In this document: piece by piece, positions 8,182-15,668 of the stretch
Layout: the number at the start of each line of letters is the position of its first letter
Position numbering within the stretch: the first letter of the stretch is position 1
Assembly (NCBI GenBank): GCA_039029355.1
Contig: JBCCGI010000034.1
Coordinates: 20,319 to 84,318, forward strand
DNA from: JBCCGI01 sp039029355
Lineage (GTDB): Bacteria; Planctomycetota; UBA1135; GCA-002686595
Reading direction: 5' to 3'
Length of the DNA stretch: 64,000 nt
Translations under genes and position numbers: made by a program
Notes under the pieces: generated by a model
What the model was told of the DNA's origin: nothing
The model's input: only the letters and a program-made list of their open reading frames with translations
Database searches by the model: none

Positions 8182-9084
8182 ATGACCGAAGCCTCCTCCG
8201 AGACCCGCTGTGAGTCCTGCGGCTACGTCAGCAAGAAGAGCCGCACCACCTGCGCCCTGTGCGGCGCCTATCTCTTCGGTAGCGAAGAGGAGGCCCCGGC
8301 ACGGCCCGAGCCGCCCACGCCGGCCCCGCTGCCCGTGCGCGAGCCGGGCTTCGGCCCGGCGCCGGACCTCTACTCGGTCGACCTCGGCACGTACACCGGC
8401 GGGGATCCGCTGGCGCAGCCCGAGCAGGCCGAGAGCGAGCTGCCCGAGCTGACGATGGCGTCGGCCGGCGCGTCGGTGGCCGACGCGGACGGCGCCCCGC
8501 GTTCGATCTACGGCGCGCCGGGGCAGTCCCTCGAGGACGGGCCGGTTGCCGGCGAGGAGCCCGTCGAGGAGCCGGAGCAGGCCGAGCAGGGCCCGCCGAT
8601 CTCCGCCCCCGAGCCGGTCGAGCTCGAGACGCGCGAGGCGATGGTCACCGCGCCGCGCCCGCTGGTCGGACCGCGCGATCACCAGCCCGGCAGCCACGAC
8701 GAGTACCGCCGCAACCGCCTCTACCGCCGCCGGATGTTCCAGCGCTGGGTGCGCCACGGCGTGGCCGGGGCGGCGGCGACGTTCCTGTTCCACACCCTGG
8801 TCGGCCTGCCGGACAGCCTGCTGATCGGCCCGGTGCTGGCCCACCTCATCGGCTCGGCGATCTTCGGCTTCCCGCTCGGCTTCCTGATCAGCCGTTCCCA
8901 GGCCGACGTGTTCCGCGGGATGATCTACGGGGCCGCGTTCGGCGCGCTGCAGGGCATCCCGGCCTTCGCGCTCACCGGCGTGACCGGCCCGACGGCGTTC
9001 GGCATCCCGACGCTCCTGATCGGCGTGTGCGGAGGCGTGCTGCCCGGCGCGTTCCTCGGCATGCACGTGCAGTCGAACGTGTAG
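8182..9084 (+). CDS. Zinc-ribbon membrane protein, unknown function
   Basis: A 300-residue protein with an N-terminal zinc ribbon (C10-x2-C13 ... C24-x2-C27), a long acidic Pro/Glu-rich linker up to about residue 170, and a C-terminal membrane domain. The basic stretch YRRNRLYRRRMFQRWVRHG precedes three or four hydrophobic helices rich in small residues (GSAIFGFPLGFLIS, GMIYGAAFGALQGIPAF, LLIGVCGGVLPGAFLG). The layout, zinc ribbon in the cytoplasm tethered to a Gly-rich helical bundle, resembles several uncharacterised planctomycete proteins. No enzyme motif is seen. It stands alone, with 104 nt upstream containing a short GGCGGC/GCCGCC hairpin, and is followed 44 nt later by the CYTH gene. 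Confidence 0.75.
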   Translation: MTEASSETRCESCGYVSKKSRTTCALCGAYLFGSEEEAPARPEPPTPAPLPVREPGFGPAPDLYSVDLGTYTGGDPLAQPEQAESELPELTMASAGASVADADGAPRSIYGAPGQSLEDGPVAGEEPVEEPEQAEQGPPISAPEPVELETREAMVTAPRPLVGPRDHQPGSHDEYRRNRLYRRRMFQRWVRHGVAGAAATFLFHTLVGLPDSLLIGPVLAHLIGSAIFGFPLGFLISRSQADVFRGMIYGAAFGALQGIPAFALTGVTGPTAFGIPTLLIGVCGGVLPGAFLGMHVQSNV

Positions 9085-9128
9085 TCGCGGGGCGCTTCGG
9101 GGTACCCTCGTCGCGCGAGGAGGCTCCG

Positions 9129-9815
9129 ATGTCCCAACCCGACGCGCCCGAAACGCCGCTCGAGATCGAACTGAAGCTCCTGGTCGATGGCCCCGAGGCC
9201 TTGGCCCGCCTGGCGCGCGCCGCCGAGGCGCGCGGCGCGCGCGCGTCCGAGCCGGTGAGTCAGGTGAACCACTTCTTCGACTCCGAGGACGGCCTGCTGC
9301 GGCGTACCGACCGCACGGTGCGTGTGCGTCGCGAGGGGGAGCGCTTTCGGCTGACGGTCAAGGGCGCGCTCTCCGACGCGGGGGGCGGCGACGCCGCGGA
9401 CCTCCACACCCGGCCCGAGGTCGACGTCGGGCTGGAGAACGAGCGCGCCGAGGCGGTGCTGCGCGGCGAGCTCGATCCGCTCGCGCTGCTGCGCGAGGTC
9501 GCGGGGCGCTCCGCGCTCGCCGACCGCGTCGAGGCCGACCTCGCCGGCGCTCCGCTGTGCCACAGCGGCAGCTTCCGCAACGAGCGCACGCGCGTCGGTC
9601 CGCTGCGCGTCGCCGGCTCCGAGCTGGTGCTTGAGCTCGACCGCACGAGCTTCCCCGGCGACCGGCTCGACTGCGAGGTCGAGCTGGAGCTGCCCGCCGC
9701 CGCCGTCGAGGGGGGTCGCGCGCTGCTGGCCGAGCTGTTCGCGGAGGCCGGGATCGAGGGGCGCCCGGCCGAGGGCAAGGCCAAGCGCTTCTTCCGCGCG
9801 CTCGCGAACGGCTGA
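9129..9815 (+). CDS. CYTH domain protein (triphosphate tunnel metalloenzyme family)
   Basis: The 228-residue protein carries the CYTH signature ExExK (LEIELKLL) at its N-terminus, then alternating charged strands (RVRREGERFRLTVKG, ELDRTSFPGDRLDCEVELEL) that line the tunnel in this fold, and a closing KAKRFFRAL helix. Family members hydrolyse inorganic triphosphate or make cAMP or thiamine triphosphate; small bacterial ones are mostly triphosphatases. The start at 9129 has a strong GAGGAGG ribosome-binding site 6-12 nt upstream, which rules out the longer open frame. It lies between unrelated single genes, so context does not narrow its substrate. Confidence 0.88.
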   Translation: MSQPDAPETPLEIELKLLVDGPEALARLARAAEARGARASEPVSQVNHFFDSEDGLLRRTDRTVRVRREGERFRLTVKGALSDAGGGDAADLHTRPEVDVGLENERAEAVLRGELDPLALLREVAGRSALADRVEADLAGAPLCHSGSFRNERTRVGPLRVAGSELVLELDRTSFPGDRLDCEVELELPAAAVEGGRALLAELFAEAGIEGRPAEGKAKRFFRALANG

Positions 9816-9862
9816 CGCCGCGCGCGGTTGACCGGGCCGGGCCGAGCTGTTTCCCTTGGGCC

Positions 9863-10828
9863 ATGCGCCTCGCCGTTCCGCTCCTCCTCCTTCTTGCCGG
9901 CGCCTGCGCCGCCCCCGGCGCCGGGCGGGTCGCCGTCCACGCGGACGCGGGCGAGCCGGGCGCGCCGCGGCTCCTGGCGGTCGTCGCGCACCCCGACGAC
10001 GAGACGGCCTTCGCCGCGACGCTCTTCAAGGCGGCGACGCACCTCGGCGCCGCCTGCGACGTGGTGGTCCTGACCAACGGCGAGGGCGGCTTCAAGTACG
10101 CGACCCTGGCCGAGCGGCTCTACGGGCGCGAGCTGACCGACGAGCCGGTGGGCCGCGCGCACCTGCCGGAGATCCGCCGCGACGAGATGCTGGCGGGGGC
10201 GCGCCTCCTGGGCGTGCGCGACGTGTACTTCTTCAATCAGGCCGACCACCGCTACACCCAGGACGTGGACGAGGTGCTGGGTGAGGGCGCGGAGGTGTGG
10301 GACCTCGCGGCCGTGCGGGCGACGCTCGTGGAGCTGCTCTTGAGCGGCGAGTACGACTTCGTGCTGACGCACGCGCCGACGCCGACGACCCATGCCCACC
10401 ACCAGGCGGCGAGTCTGCTGGCGGTCGAGGCCGCGGCGCGGCTCGCGCCCGCCGAGCGCCCGGTGCTGCTCGCGGCGCAGACCGCCGAGCTCGGGGAAGC
10501 CACCGCGCCGGCGCCCGCTACGGTCGACCGGCCCGGGGCGCTGCTGCTCGACGCGCCGCCGCTCCTGTTCGATCGCACCCAGCCCTTCGGCCACCGCGAC
10601 CGGCTCGACTACCGCATCGTCGTGAACTGGGTCATCGCCGAGCACAAGTCCCAGGGCACGATGCAGCTGGCGGTGAACGGGCGGCCGCTCGAGCGCTTCT
10701 TCCTGTACGCCGCCAACGCAAAGGGCGCCCGCGAGCGCGCCGAGGCCTTCTTCGAGGCGCTGCGCGGCGCGCAGTTCGAGGCGCGCGACTACGGGGCCTC
10801 GGCCGGGACGAATGCAGCCCGCGCCTGA
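9863..10828 (+). CDS. PIG-L/LmbE-family deacetylase lipoprotein
   Basis: The 321-residue protein has a lipoprotein signal (LLLLLAGACAA) and the LmbE zinc-binding motif VVAHPDDETAF at about residue 43, followed by VVLTNGEGGFKY and a second zinc-ligand block THAHHQAASLLA. These proteins remove N-acetyl groups from sugar conjugates such as GlcNAc-inositol or GlcNAc-containing glycans. The gene overlaps the following membrane acyltransferase by 17 nt. A deacetylase beside an HGSNAT-like N-acetylglucosaminide acyltransferase suggests a shared amino-sugar substrate; this pairing is inference from context, while each family call is seen in the motifs. Confidence 0.88.
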   Translation: MRLAVPLLLLLAGACAAPGAGRVAVHADAGEPGAPRLLAVVAHPDDETAFAATLFKAATHLGAACDVVVLTNGEGGFKYATLAERLYGRELTDEPVGRAHLPEIRRDEMLAGARLLGVRDVYFFNQADHRYTQDVDEVLGEGAEVWDLAAVRATLVELLLSGEYDFVLTHAPTPTTHAHHQAASLLAVEAAARLAPAERPVLLAAQTAELGEATAPAPATVDRPGALLLDAPPLLFDRTQPFGHRDRLDYRIVVNWVIAEHKSQGTMQLAVNGRPLERFFLYAANAKGARERAEAFFEALRGAQFEARDYGASAGTNAARA

Positions 10829-11945
10829 AGGCCCGGGCGCACCGGGCGCACGGGGCACCGAACCGGCGCGCGCGACCCGTTGGATCTCGATCGACGCCCT
10901 GCGCGGCTTCGACATGTTCTGGATCACCGGCGGCGCCGGCTTCGTCGCCGCGCTCGCCGCCGCGACCGACTGGACCGCGCTGCGCTGGATCGAGGCCCAG
11001 TGCGAGCACGTCGAGTGGCACGGCTTCCGCCTGTGGGACCTGATCTTCCCGCTGTTCCTGTTCCTGGCCGGGCTGTCGATGCCGCTCTCGTTCGCCGCAC
11101 GGCGCGCGCGCGGGGCGAGCGAGCGTGAGCTCCACCTGCACGCGCTGCGGCGCGGCGCGACGCTGGTCGCGCTCGGCGTCGTCTACAACGGGCTGCTGAC
11201 CTTCGACTGGGAGCACCTGCGCTACGCCAGCGTGCTGGGGCGCATCGGCCTGGCGTGGATGCTGGCCGCCTTCTGCGTGCTGCGGTTGTCGCTGCGCGGG
11301 CAGGTGGCGGTGGCGGCGGGGTTGCTGCTCGGCTACTGGGCCGCGCTCGCGTGGATCCCGGTGCCCGGCGTCGGCGCCGGCCACCTGGAGCCGGGCGCCA
11401 CGCTGACCGATTGGTTCGACCGGCGCTTCCTGCCCGGGCGGCTGCACCGCACCGTGCGCGATCCCGAGGGGCTCCTGTCGACGCTGCCGGCCGTGGCGAC
11501 GGCGCTCTTCGGCGCCTTCACCGGGCGCTGGATGGCCGCGACGAAGCGCGACGGGCGGCGCCTGCTCGGGCTGGTCGCGGCGGGGCTCGTGGCGCTGGCG
11601 CTCGGCGCGCTGTGGCACCTGGCCTTCCCGATCAACAAGAACCTGTGGTCGAGCTCGTTCGTGCTGTGGACGGCGGGCCTGAGCCTGCTCCTGGTCGCGC
11701 TCTTCCATCTGGTCGTCGACGTCTGGGGCTGGCGGCGGCTGGCCTTCCCGCTGGTGGTCATCGGGAGCAACTCGATCCTGATCTACATGCTGCAGGGCTT
11801 CGTCGCCTTCGACGCGCTGGCGGAGCTGGCGTTCGCCTCGGCCGAGCGCCGCGTGCACCCGGCGCTGCTCGCGGGGGGCGGGGTGCTGCTGCGCTGGCTC
11901 TTCCTTTACGCGCTGTACCGGCGGCGCCTGTTCCTGCGCGTGTAG
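10812..11945 (+). CDS. HGSNAT/NagX-like membrane acyltransferase (DUF5009/DUF1624 type)
   Basis: This 377-residue integral membrane protein has roughly ten hydrophobic helices and the family hallmarks ISIDALRGFDMFWITGG at the N-terminus, WHGFRLWDLIFPLFLFLAG with the conserved His-Asp pair, and a late VIGSNSILIYMLQGFV helix. Relatives include bacterial NagX and human heparan-alpha-glucosaminide N-acetyltransferase, which acetylate amino sugars across the membrane using acetyl-CoA. The start overlaps the PIG-L deacetylase gene by 17 nt, so the pair is translationally coupled. The redoxin gene starts 10 nt after its stop. Confidence 0.87.
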   Translation: MQPAPEGPGAPGARGTEPARATRWISIDALRGFDMFWITGGAGFVAALAAATDWTALRWIEAQCEHVEWHGFRLWDLIFPLFLFLAGLSMPLSFAARRARGASERELHLHALRRGATLVALGVVYNGLLTFDWEHLRYASVLGRIGLAWMLAAFCVLRLSLRGQVAVAAGLLLGYWAALAWIPVPGVGAGHLEPGATLTDWFDRRFLPGRLHRTVRDPEGLLSTLPAVATALFGAFTGRWMAATKRDGRRLLGLVAAGLVALALGALWHLAFPINKNLWSSSFVLWTAGLSLLLVALFHLVVDVWGWRRLAFPLVVIGSNSILIYMLQGFVAFDALAELAFASAERRVHPALLAGGGVLLRWLFLYALYRRRLFLRV

Positions 11946-11955
11946 GATCTCGGGC

Positions 11956-12927
11956 ATGACTCCCGTTGTCTTCCTCGCTTCCCTTTTGTCCTTTCCCTCC
12001 GAGGGCTCGATCTCGGTGTCGGCGTACGTCGACGCGGACGAGCTCGTCGTGGGCGAGGAGTACACCTTCGTCGTCGAGCTCGACCTGCCGGCCTCGATGG
12101 ACGCCTCGAAGGCCGGCGCGCCGGCCCCCTTCCTTCAGCTGGACGTGCCGCCGTCGGTGCGGCTCGTCGGCGAGGAGGTCAAGGGCTTCCGCGCGCTGTC
12201 GCGCAACGAGTTCCTGCACGAGCCCTACGAGCGGTTGATCACCGAGACGCCGCTCGCCGTGCCCTTCGACCTGATCGCCGAGCCCGCCGAGGGCGAGACG
12301 ATCGGCATCAACATCGTGACCTACGCGCGCGCCGCCGAGGGCGAGGGCGCCGAGGGTGACGGCGGCAAGGACTACTTCTTCCGCGAGCGCCTCGAGCTCC
12401 CGGTGAAGCCCCTGGCCGAGGGCGTGAAGGCCAAGGCGCCCAAGTCGTCCTGGGGCACCGACGAGAAGGCGCTGCAGATCGGCGACCGCGCCACGTCCTT
12501 CGCGCTGCCGCGGGCCGACGGGACCGAGTACGACCTCGGGAGCGTGCTCGGCAAGTCCAACGTCATCGTCACCACCTACCGCGCCCACTGGTGACCCTTC
12601 TGCGCCCAGCAGCTCGGGGAGCTGCAGCAACTCCAGGAGGAGTTCCAGAAGCTGGATACCGTGGTCGTCGCCGTGTCGCAGGAGGACACCGCGCTCGAGG
12701 ATTTCGCCGCCATGCCGGCGCGCTTTCCCAACCGGGCGTTCCCGATCCTGGCCGACCTGAACCGCGCCGAGACCGAGGCCTACGACCGCGCGACCGCGTA
12801 CCTGATCGACAAGGAGGGCGTGGTGCGCCAGGTCTTCCCGATGATCATCCACGCGCGGCCCTCGTGGCGCGTCGTGCTGGATGAGGTGGCGCGCATCACC
12901 GGCGCGGCCGAAGTCGGCGAGGGGTAG
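11956..12927 (+). CDS. Redoxin-family selenoprotein with UxxC motif (in-frame UGA at 12592-12594)
   Basis: Read through one in-frame UGA, this is a 323-residue protein. Residues 1-165 form an exported-looking beta-rich domain (MTPVVFLASLLSF, then VSAYVDADELVVGEEYTFVV). Residues 170-320 are an AhpC/TSA redoxin: QIGDRATSFALPRADG, NVIVTTYRAHW, then UPFCAQQLGELQQL, VVVAVSQED, and AYLIDKEGVVRQVFP. The UGA is codon 213, exactly where the first Cys of the redoxin WCPxC motif belongs, with C216 as resolving partner. Frame and homology continue unbroken to the stop at 12927. A hairpin with a G-rich loop begins 15 nt after the UGA, as bacterial SECIS elements do. Automated gene calling would split it into a truncated protein and a small ORF. 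Thiol/selenol-disulfide or peroxide reduction is the likely role. SelA, SelB and tRNA-Sec must be encoded elsewhere. Confidence 0.85.
12609..12625 (+). promoter_or_regulatory. Candidate bacterial SECIS hairpin
   Basis: GCAGCUC-GGG-GAGCUGC is a perfect 7-bp stem with a three-G loop inside the coding sequence. The first loop G (12616) lies 22 nt past the last base of the UGA, within the range usual for bSECIS elements, which need a G at the start of the apical loop. SelB binding is inferred. Confidence 0.65.
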
Positions 12928-12959
12928 CTCCCCCTAGGAGCCCTTCCCCCCGGGGGGCT
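12926..12959 (+). terminator. GC-rich hairpin after the selenoprotein gene
   Basis: AGC(T)CCCCC at 12926-12934 can pair with GGGGGGCT at 12952-12959. There is no U tract, so it is at best an atypical terminator. The rest of the 150-nt convergent gap holds nothing else recognised. Confidence 0.3.
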
Positions 12960-13077
12960 GATCCGCGACCTCCCCGTGCGAGCTGCGGGAAGGCCGCGGA
13001 CCAGCGTCCGGGCCCGGCGGTGCGTTCGCTTCTCCCCAAGAAAAGGATCGCCACCCAACCCCCGGGCCTGGGCCTTG

Positions 13078-14529
13078 CTAGAGGTTTGCGTAGAGGCGCA
13101 GCTTCTTCTCGTTCTTGAGCAGCGCCTTCTTGAGCTCCGCTCCCGCGGCTTCGTGGTCGCCGCCGGTCGCCAGCGCGTGCTTCAGCGCCTGGTGCGCCTC
13201 GATGACCGGCGCGCACTCGCCGTCGAGGACGAATGAGACCAGGAGGCCGGCCTCGGTGATCATGCGACCCGAGCCGTCCGGGTCGTTGGCGTCGATCTGG
13301 AAGGCGAAGATCGCCTCGAGGTCGCGCAGGCCGCCGCCGTCGCGCAGGTTCTGCAGCGTCCAGGCGCGCGCCCACCAGGGGTCGCCGTCCTCGCCGACGT
13401 TGGCGTCGCGGAAGTAGCGCTCGCAGTAGGACGCGACGCCGAAGCGGAACCAGGTGGGCAGCTTCTTCTCGCCCCAGAAGCTCTGGGTGTTCACCGGCGT
13501 GCCGGGCTGCTGCTGGAGCATCTGCGAGACCGTGTCCCAGCTCGGGTCGACCTCCTCGATATAGGACTGCGCGGCGGCGTGGCGCACCGCGTGCTGGCCC
13601 CAGGGCTTCAGCGTCTCGTCGTCGGCTGCGTAGTAGCAGACGCCGAGGCCGCGGTACTCCGGAGCGCCCCCCGAGAAGTCGACGTAGCTGTCGGCGTGGA
13701 AGGCGTAGTGCACCGACGACCAGCCGCTGCCCTCGGCCGGCGGCCGCTGGCCCTCGGTGCTGCCGGCGGCGAACTCGTTGTACTGGTCGAGGCTGCGCAG
13801 GACGACGACCTCCGGCTTGCCGTCGGGCTGCACCCCGATCGCGCGCGCCAGGTCGGCGTAGGTCTGGTCCGCCCACCAGGAGGCCCAGTCGGTGGCTTCG
13901 CGATCGGCGGTGGACAGCGCGATGAAGCGCTCGCCGGGGCGCTGCCACCAGCGGCCGAGCTCGGCGTGCCAGGCGTTGGCCGCATCGGTGTCGAGCCACT
14001 CCTCCCCGCACTTCCAGAGCCCCGCGCGCCAGGGCTCGAAGTCGTCGGGGTGGATCCAGGTCAGGTCCTGCTGCTGCCAGCCCTCGGCGGTGTACTTGGC
14101 GTCGGCCTCGCGCCGCTGGACGGCGGCGGGGCTGATCCAGGCCTTGTCCTCCTGCACCCAGCCCATGCGGACGAAGGGCACGTCGGCCGCCGCGACCCAG
14201 TCCTGGCCGTGGCGCACGAGGCCCTTGGCGGCCATGCGCTCTTCCTCGGCGCGGCGGTACTTGGAGAGCTCGCGGTAGGTCTCGAACCAACGCTCGTCGT
14301 AGCGGTGGTGGCGCAGCTTCTCGTGGGCGCCCTCGTGCTCGGGGGCGAGCTTCAGGATGCGCTCGAAGGTGCTGCGGGCGTCGTCCTCGTGCTCGTTCGC
14401 CTGGCACCAAAGCGCCAGGTCCCAGAGCTTGTCAACGTCGTCGCCGGCGGCCTTGCGGCGGTCGGAGAAGTCGTCGCCGAGCGTGAGCGCGGGGAGGAGG
14501 AGGAGGGGCAGTAGGAGGCTCTTCAGCAT
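13078..14529 (-). CDS. Secreted protein with TPR-like N-terminus, unknown function
   Basis: A 483-residue protein with a signal peptide (MLKSLLLPLLLLPALTLGDD). Residues 25-75 look like one TPR unit (WDLALWCQANEHEDDARSTF, ERILKLAPEHEGAHEKL). Next comes a Trp-rich stretch with repeated W-x2 patterns (GWVQEDKAWISPA, GWQQQDLTWIHPDDFEPW), each resembling a short motif found in planctomycete secreted proteins. The C-terminal half is globular (FWGEKKLPTWFRFGVASYCERYF), with a helix-turn resembling gluzincin-type peptidase scaffolds but without an HExxH motif. No function can be assigned. It is followed by a similar-sized gap and another exported protein on the same strand. Confidence 0.75.
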   Translation of the reverse strand: MLKSLLLPLLLLPALTLGDDFSDRRKAAGDDVDKLWDLALWCQANEHEDDARSTFERILKLAPEHEGAHEKLRHHRYDERWFETYRELSKYRRAEEERMAAKGLVRHGQDWVAAADVPFVRMGWVQEDKAWISPAAVQRREADAKYTAEGWQQQDLTWIHPDDFEPWRAGLWKCGEEWLDTDAANAWHAELGRWWQRPGERFIALSTADREATDWASWWADQTYADLARAIGVQPDGKPEVVVLRSLDQYNEFAAGSTEGQRPPAEGSGWSSVHYAFHADSYVDFSGGAPEYRGLGVCYYAADDETLKPWGQHAVRHAAAQSYIEEVDPSWDTVSQMLQQQPGTPVNTQSFWGEKKLPTWFRFGVASYCERYFRDANVGEDGDPWWARAWTLQNLRDGGGLRDLEAIFAFQIDANDPDGSGRMITEAGLLVSFVLDGECAPVIEAHQALKHALATGGDHEAAGAELKKALLKNEKKLRLYANL

Positions 14530-14591
14530 GGCGGGACCTGAGAAAGCGTCGGGGAAGCGTTGGTCTTCTGGTCGGGGCGAACGCGCAAGTA

Positions 14592-14634
14592 CGGGCCCCC
14601 GACGCGCCTCGGCAGAGGACGCGCCGGGGGCCCG
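14592..14634 (-). terminator. Strong GC hairpin downstream of the 14644 gene
   Basis: CGGGCCCCC (14592-14600) and GGGGGCCCG (14626-14634) are exact 9-bp complements lying just past the stop of the minus-strand gene at 14644. No U tract follows, so it is a terminator-like or mRNA-stabilising hairpin. Confidence 0.45.
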
Positions 14635-14643
14635 ATCCCATCG

Positions 14644-15564
14644 CTACAGGGGCGAAACCTTCTCGATCAGCTCAAAGACCTGATCGGCTTCCGCCACGTC
14701 ACCGGACCGGAGGGAGCGGTGGAACCCGAGGCGGCTGTCGAGGTAGCTCAGGCCGTAGCCCTTGCCCTTCGACATGCTCTTCACGCAGAACTCCGCCGCG
14801 AGGGTGAGGTCGCGCGCACGGTCGATTGCCCCATCGTCAAGCGCGGTGATGACCTCGTCGTGAACCCGCTCCTGAAGCCGGCTCCAGTGATCCTTGTTGC
14901 CCATCTTCTTCAGCGCCGCGGCCGCCGTGTAGGCGTCGATCAGCGCGGTGTCGTCGCTAAGCTTCTGCTTGGTGGCCTTGGCCAGCGTCTTCTCGCTCAC
15001 CTCGCCGCCCTTCATGGCGACGAGCGCGGCGCAGCGCAGGTCGCTCTTGGCGCGCGCCTTGGCTTCCTTGAACATCGTCTCGGAGCCCGACTCGGCGAAC
15101 GCGAGCACGTGGTCGCCGTTGAACGCCTTGGCGTCCATCTCGTGCAGCTTCTCCGACAGCGCGACGGCGGGCTTCTGCGCGCCGGCCCACGCGAGGAGGT
15201 CCAGCATGCGCTCCTTGTCGGCGGCCGCGGTGCCGCGGTCGGCGAAGCGCTCCTTCACCATCGGGCCGACGACCTTCCAGCCGGCCGGCTTGGCCTGCAG
15301 GTGATAGGCGAAGAGCTCGCCGGCGGGCGCGCAGTTGCACTCGAGGTTGCATTCGCCGGTTTCCTCGCAGATGGCCTTCTCGCCGCACTGCTTGCGCTCG
15401 GCGACGGAGGTGAGCTCGGCCTGGACGTCGGCGACGAGAGCGCGTTCGAAGGCGGCCTTCAGCTCGCTCTTCTCCGCGTCGGTCAGCTCGCCGCCGGCGA
15501 ACGCCGGGGCGGCCAGAAGGGTGAGGCCGGCGAAGATGCCGCCGGCGAAGAGGGAAGTCCTCAT
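14644..15564 (-). CDS. Secreted Cys-rich helical protein, unknown function
   Basis: The 306-residue protein has a clear signal peptide (RTSLFAGGIFAGLTLLAAPAFA, cleavage after AFA). Just inside the mature part is a Cys cluster: KQCGEKAICEETGECNLECNCAPAG carries six Cys within about 25 residues, suggesting disulfides or a metal site. The remainder is helical and alternates Ala-rich helices in a solenoid-like pattern (KTLAKATKQKLSDDTALIDA, TALDDGAIDRARDLTLAAEF). No enzymatic motif is seen. The start at 15564 was chosen because it begins the signal peptide and has GGAG upstream; a longer open frame exists but adds non-coding-like sequence. An inverted repeat (GACGAC-N7-GTCGTC, 15610-15628) lies in its upstream region. 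Confidence 0.75.
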   Translation of the reverse strand: MRTSLFAGGIFAGLTLLAAPAFAGGELTDAEKSELKAAFERALVADVQAELTSVAERKQCGEKAICEETGECNLECNCAPAGELFAYHLQAKPAGWKVVGPMVKERFADRGTAAADKERMLDLLAWAGAQKPAVALSEKLHEMDAKAFNGDHVLAFAESGSETMFKEAKARAKSDLRCAALVAMKGGEVSEKTLAKATKQKLSDDTALIDAYTAAAALKKMGNKDHWSRLQERVHDEVITALDDGAIDRARDLTLAAEFCVKSMSKGKGYGLSYLDSRLGFHRSLRSGDVAEADQVFELIEKVSPL

Positions 15565-15668
15565 GGTTTTCTTTGCTCCAATGGGAAGGCCCGAGGTACG
15601 CCCGGGCGGGACGACCGCTCTAGTCGTCGGCGACCCAAAACGGGGGCAGCGCTCCTGCGAAAAGCCCA

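Noticed and set aside
12592..12594. UGA as a true stop of a short protein, or programmed frameshifting
   Set aside because: The downstream sequence stays in the same frame and continues the redoxin fold, so neither a true stop nor a frameshift explains it as well as selenocysteine.
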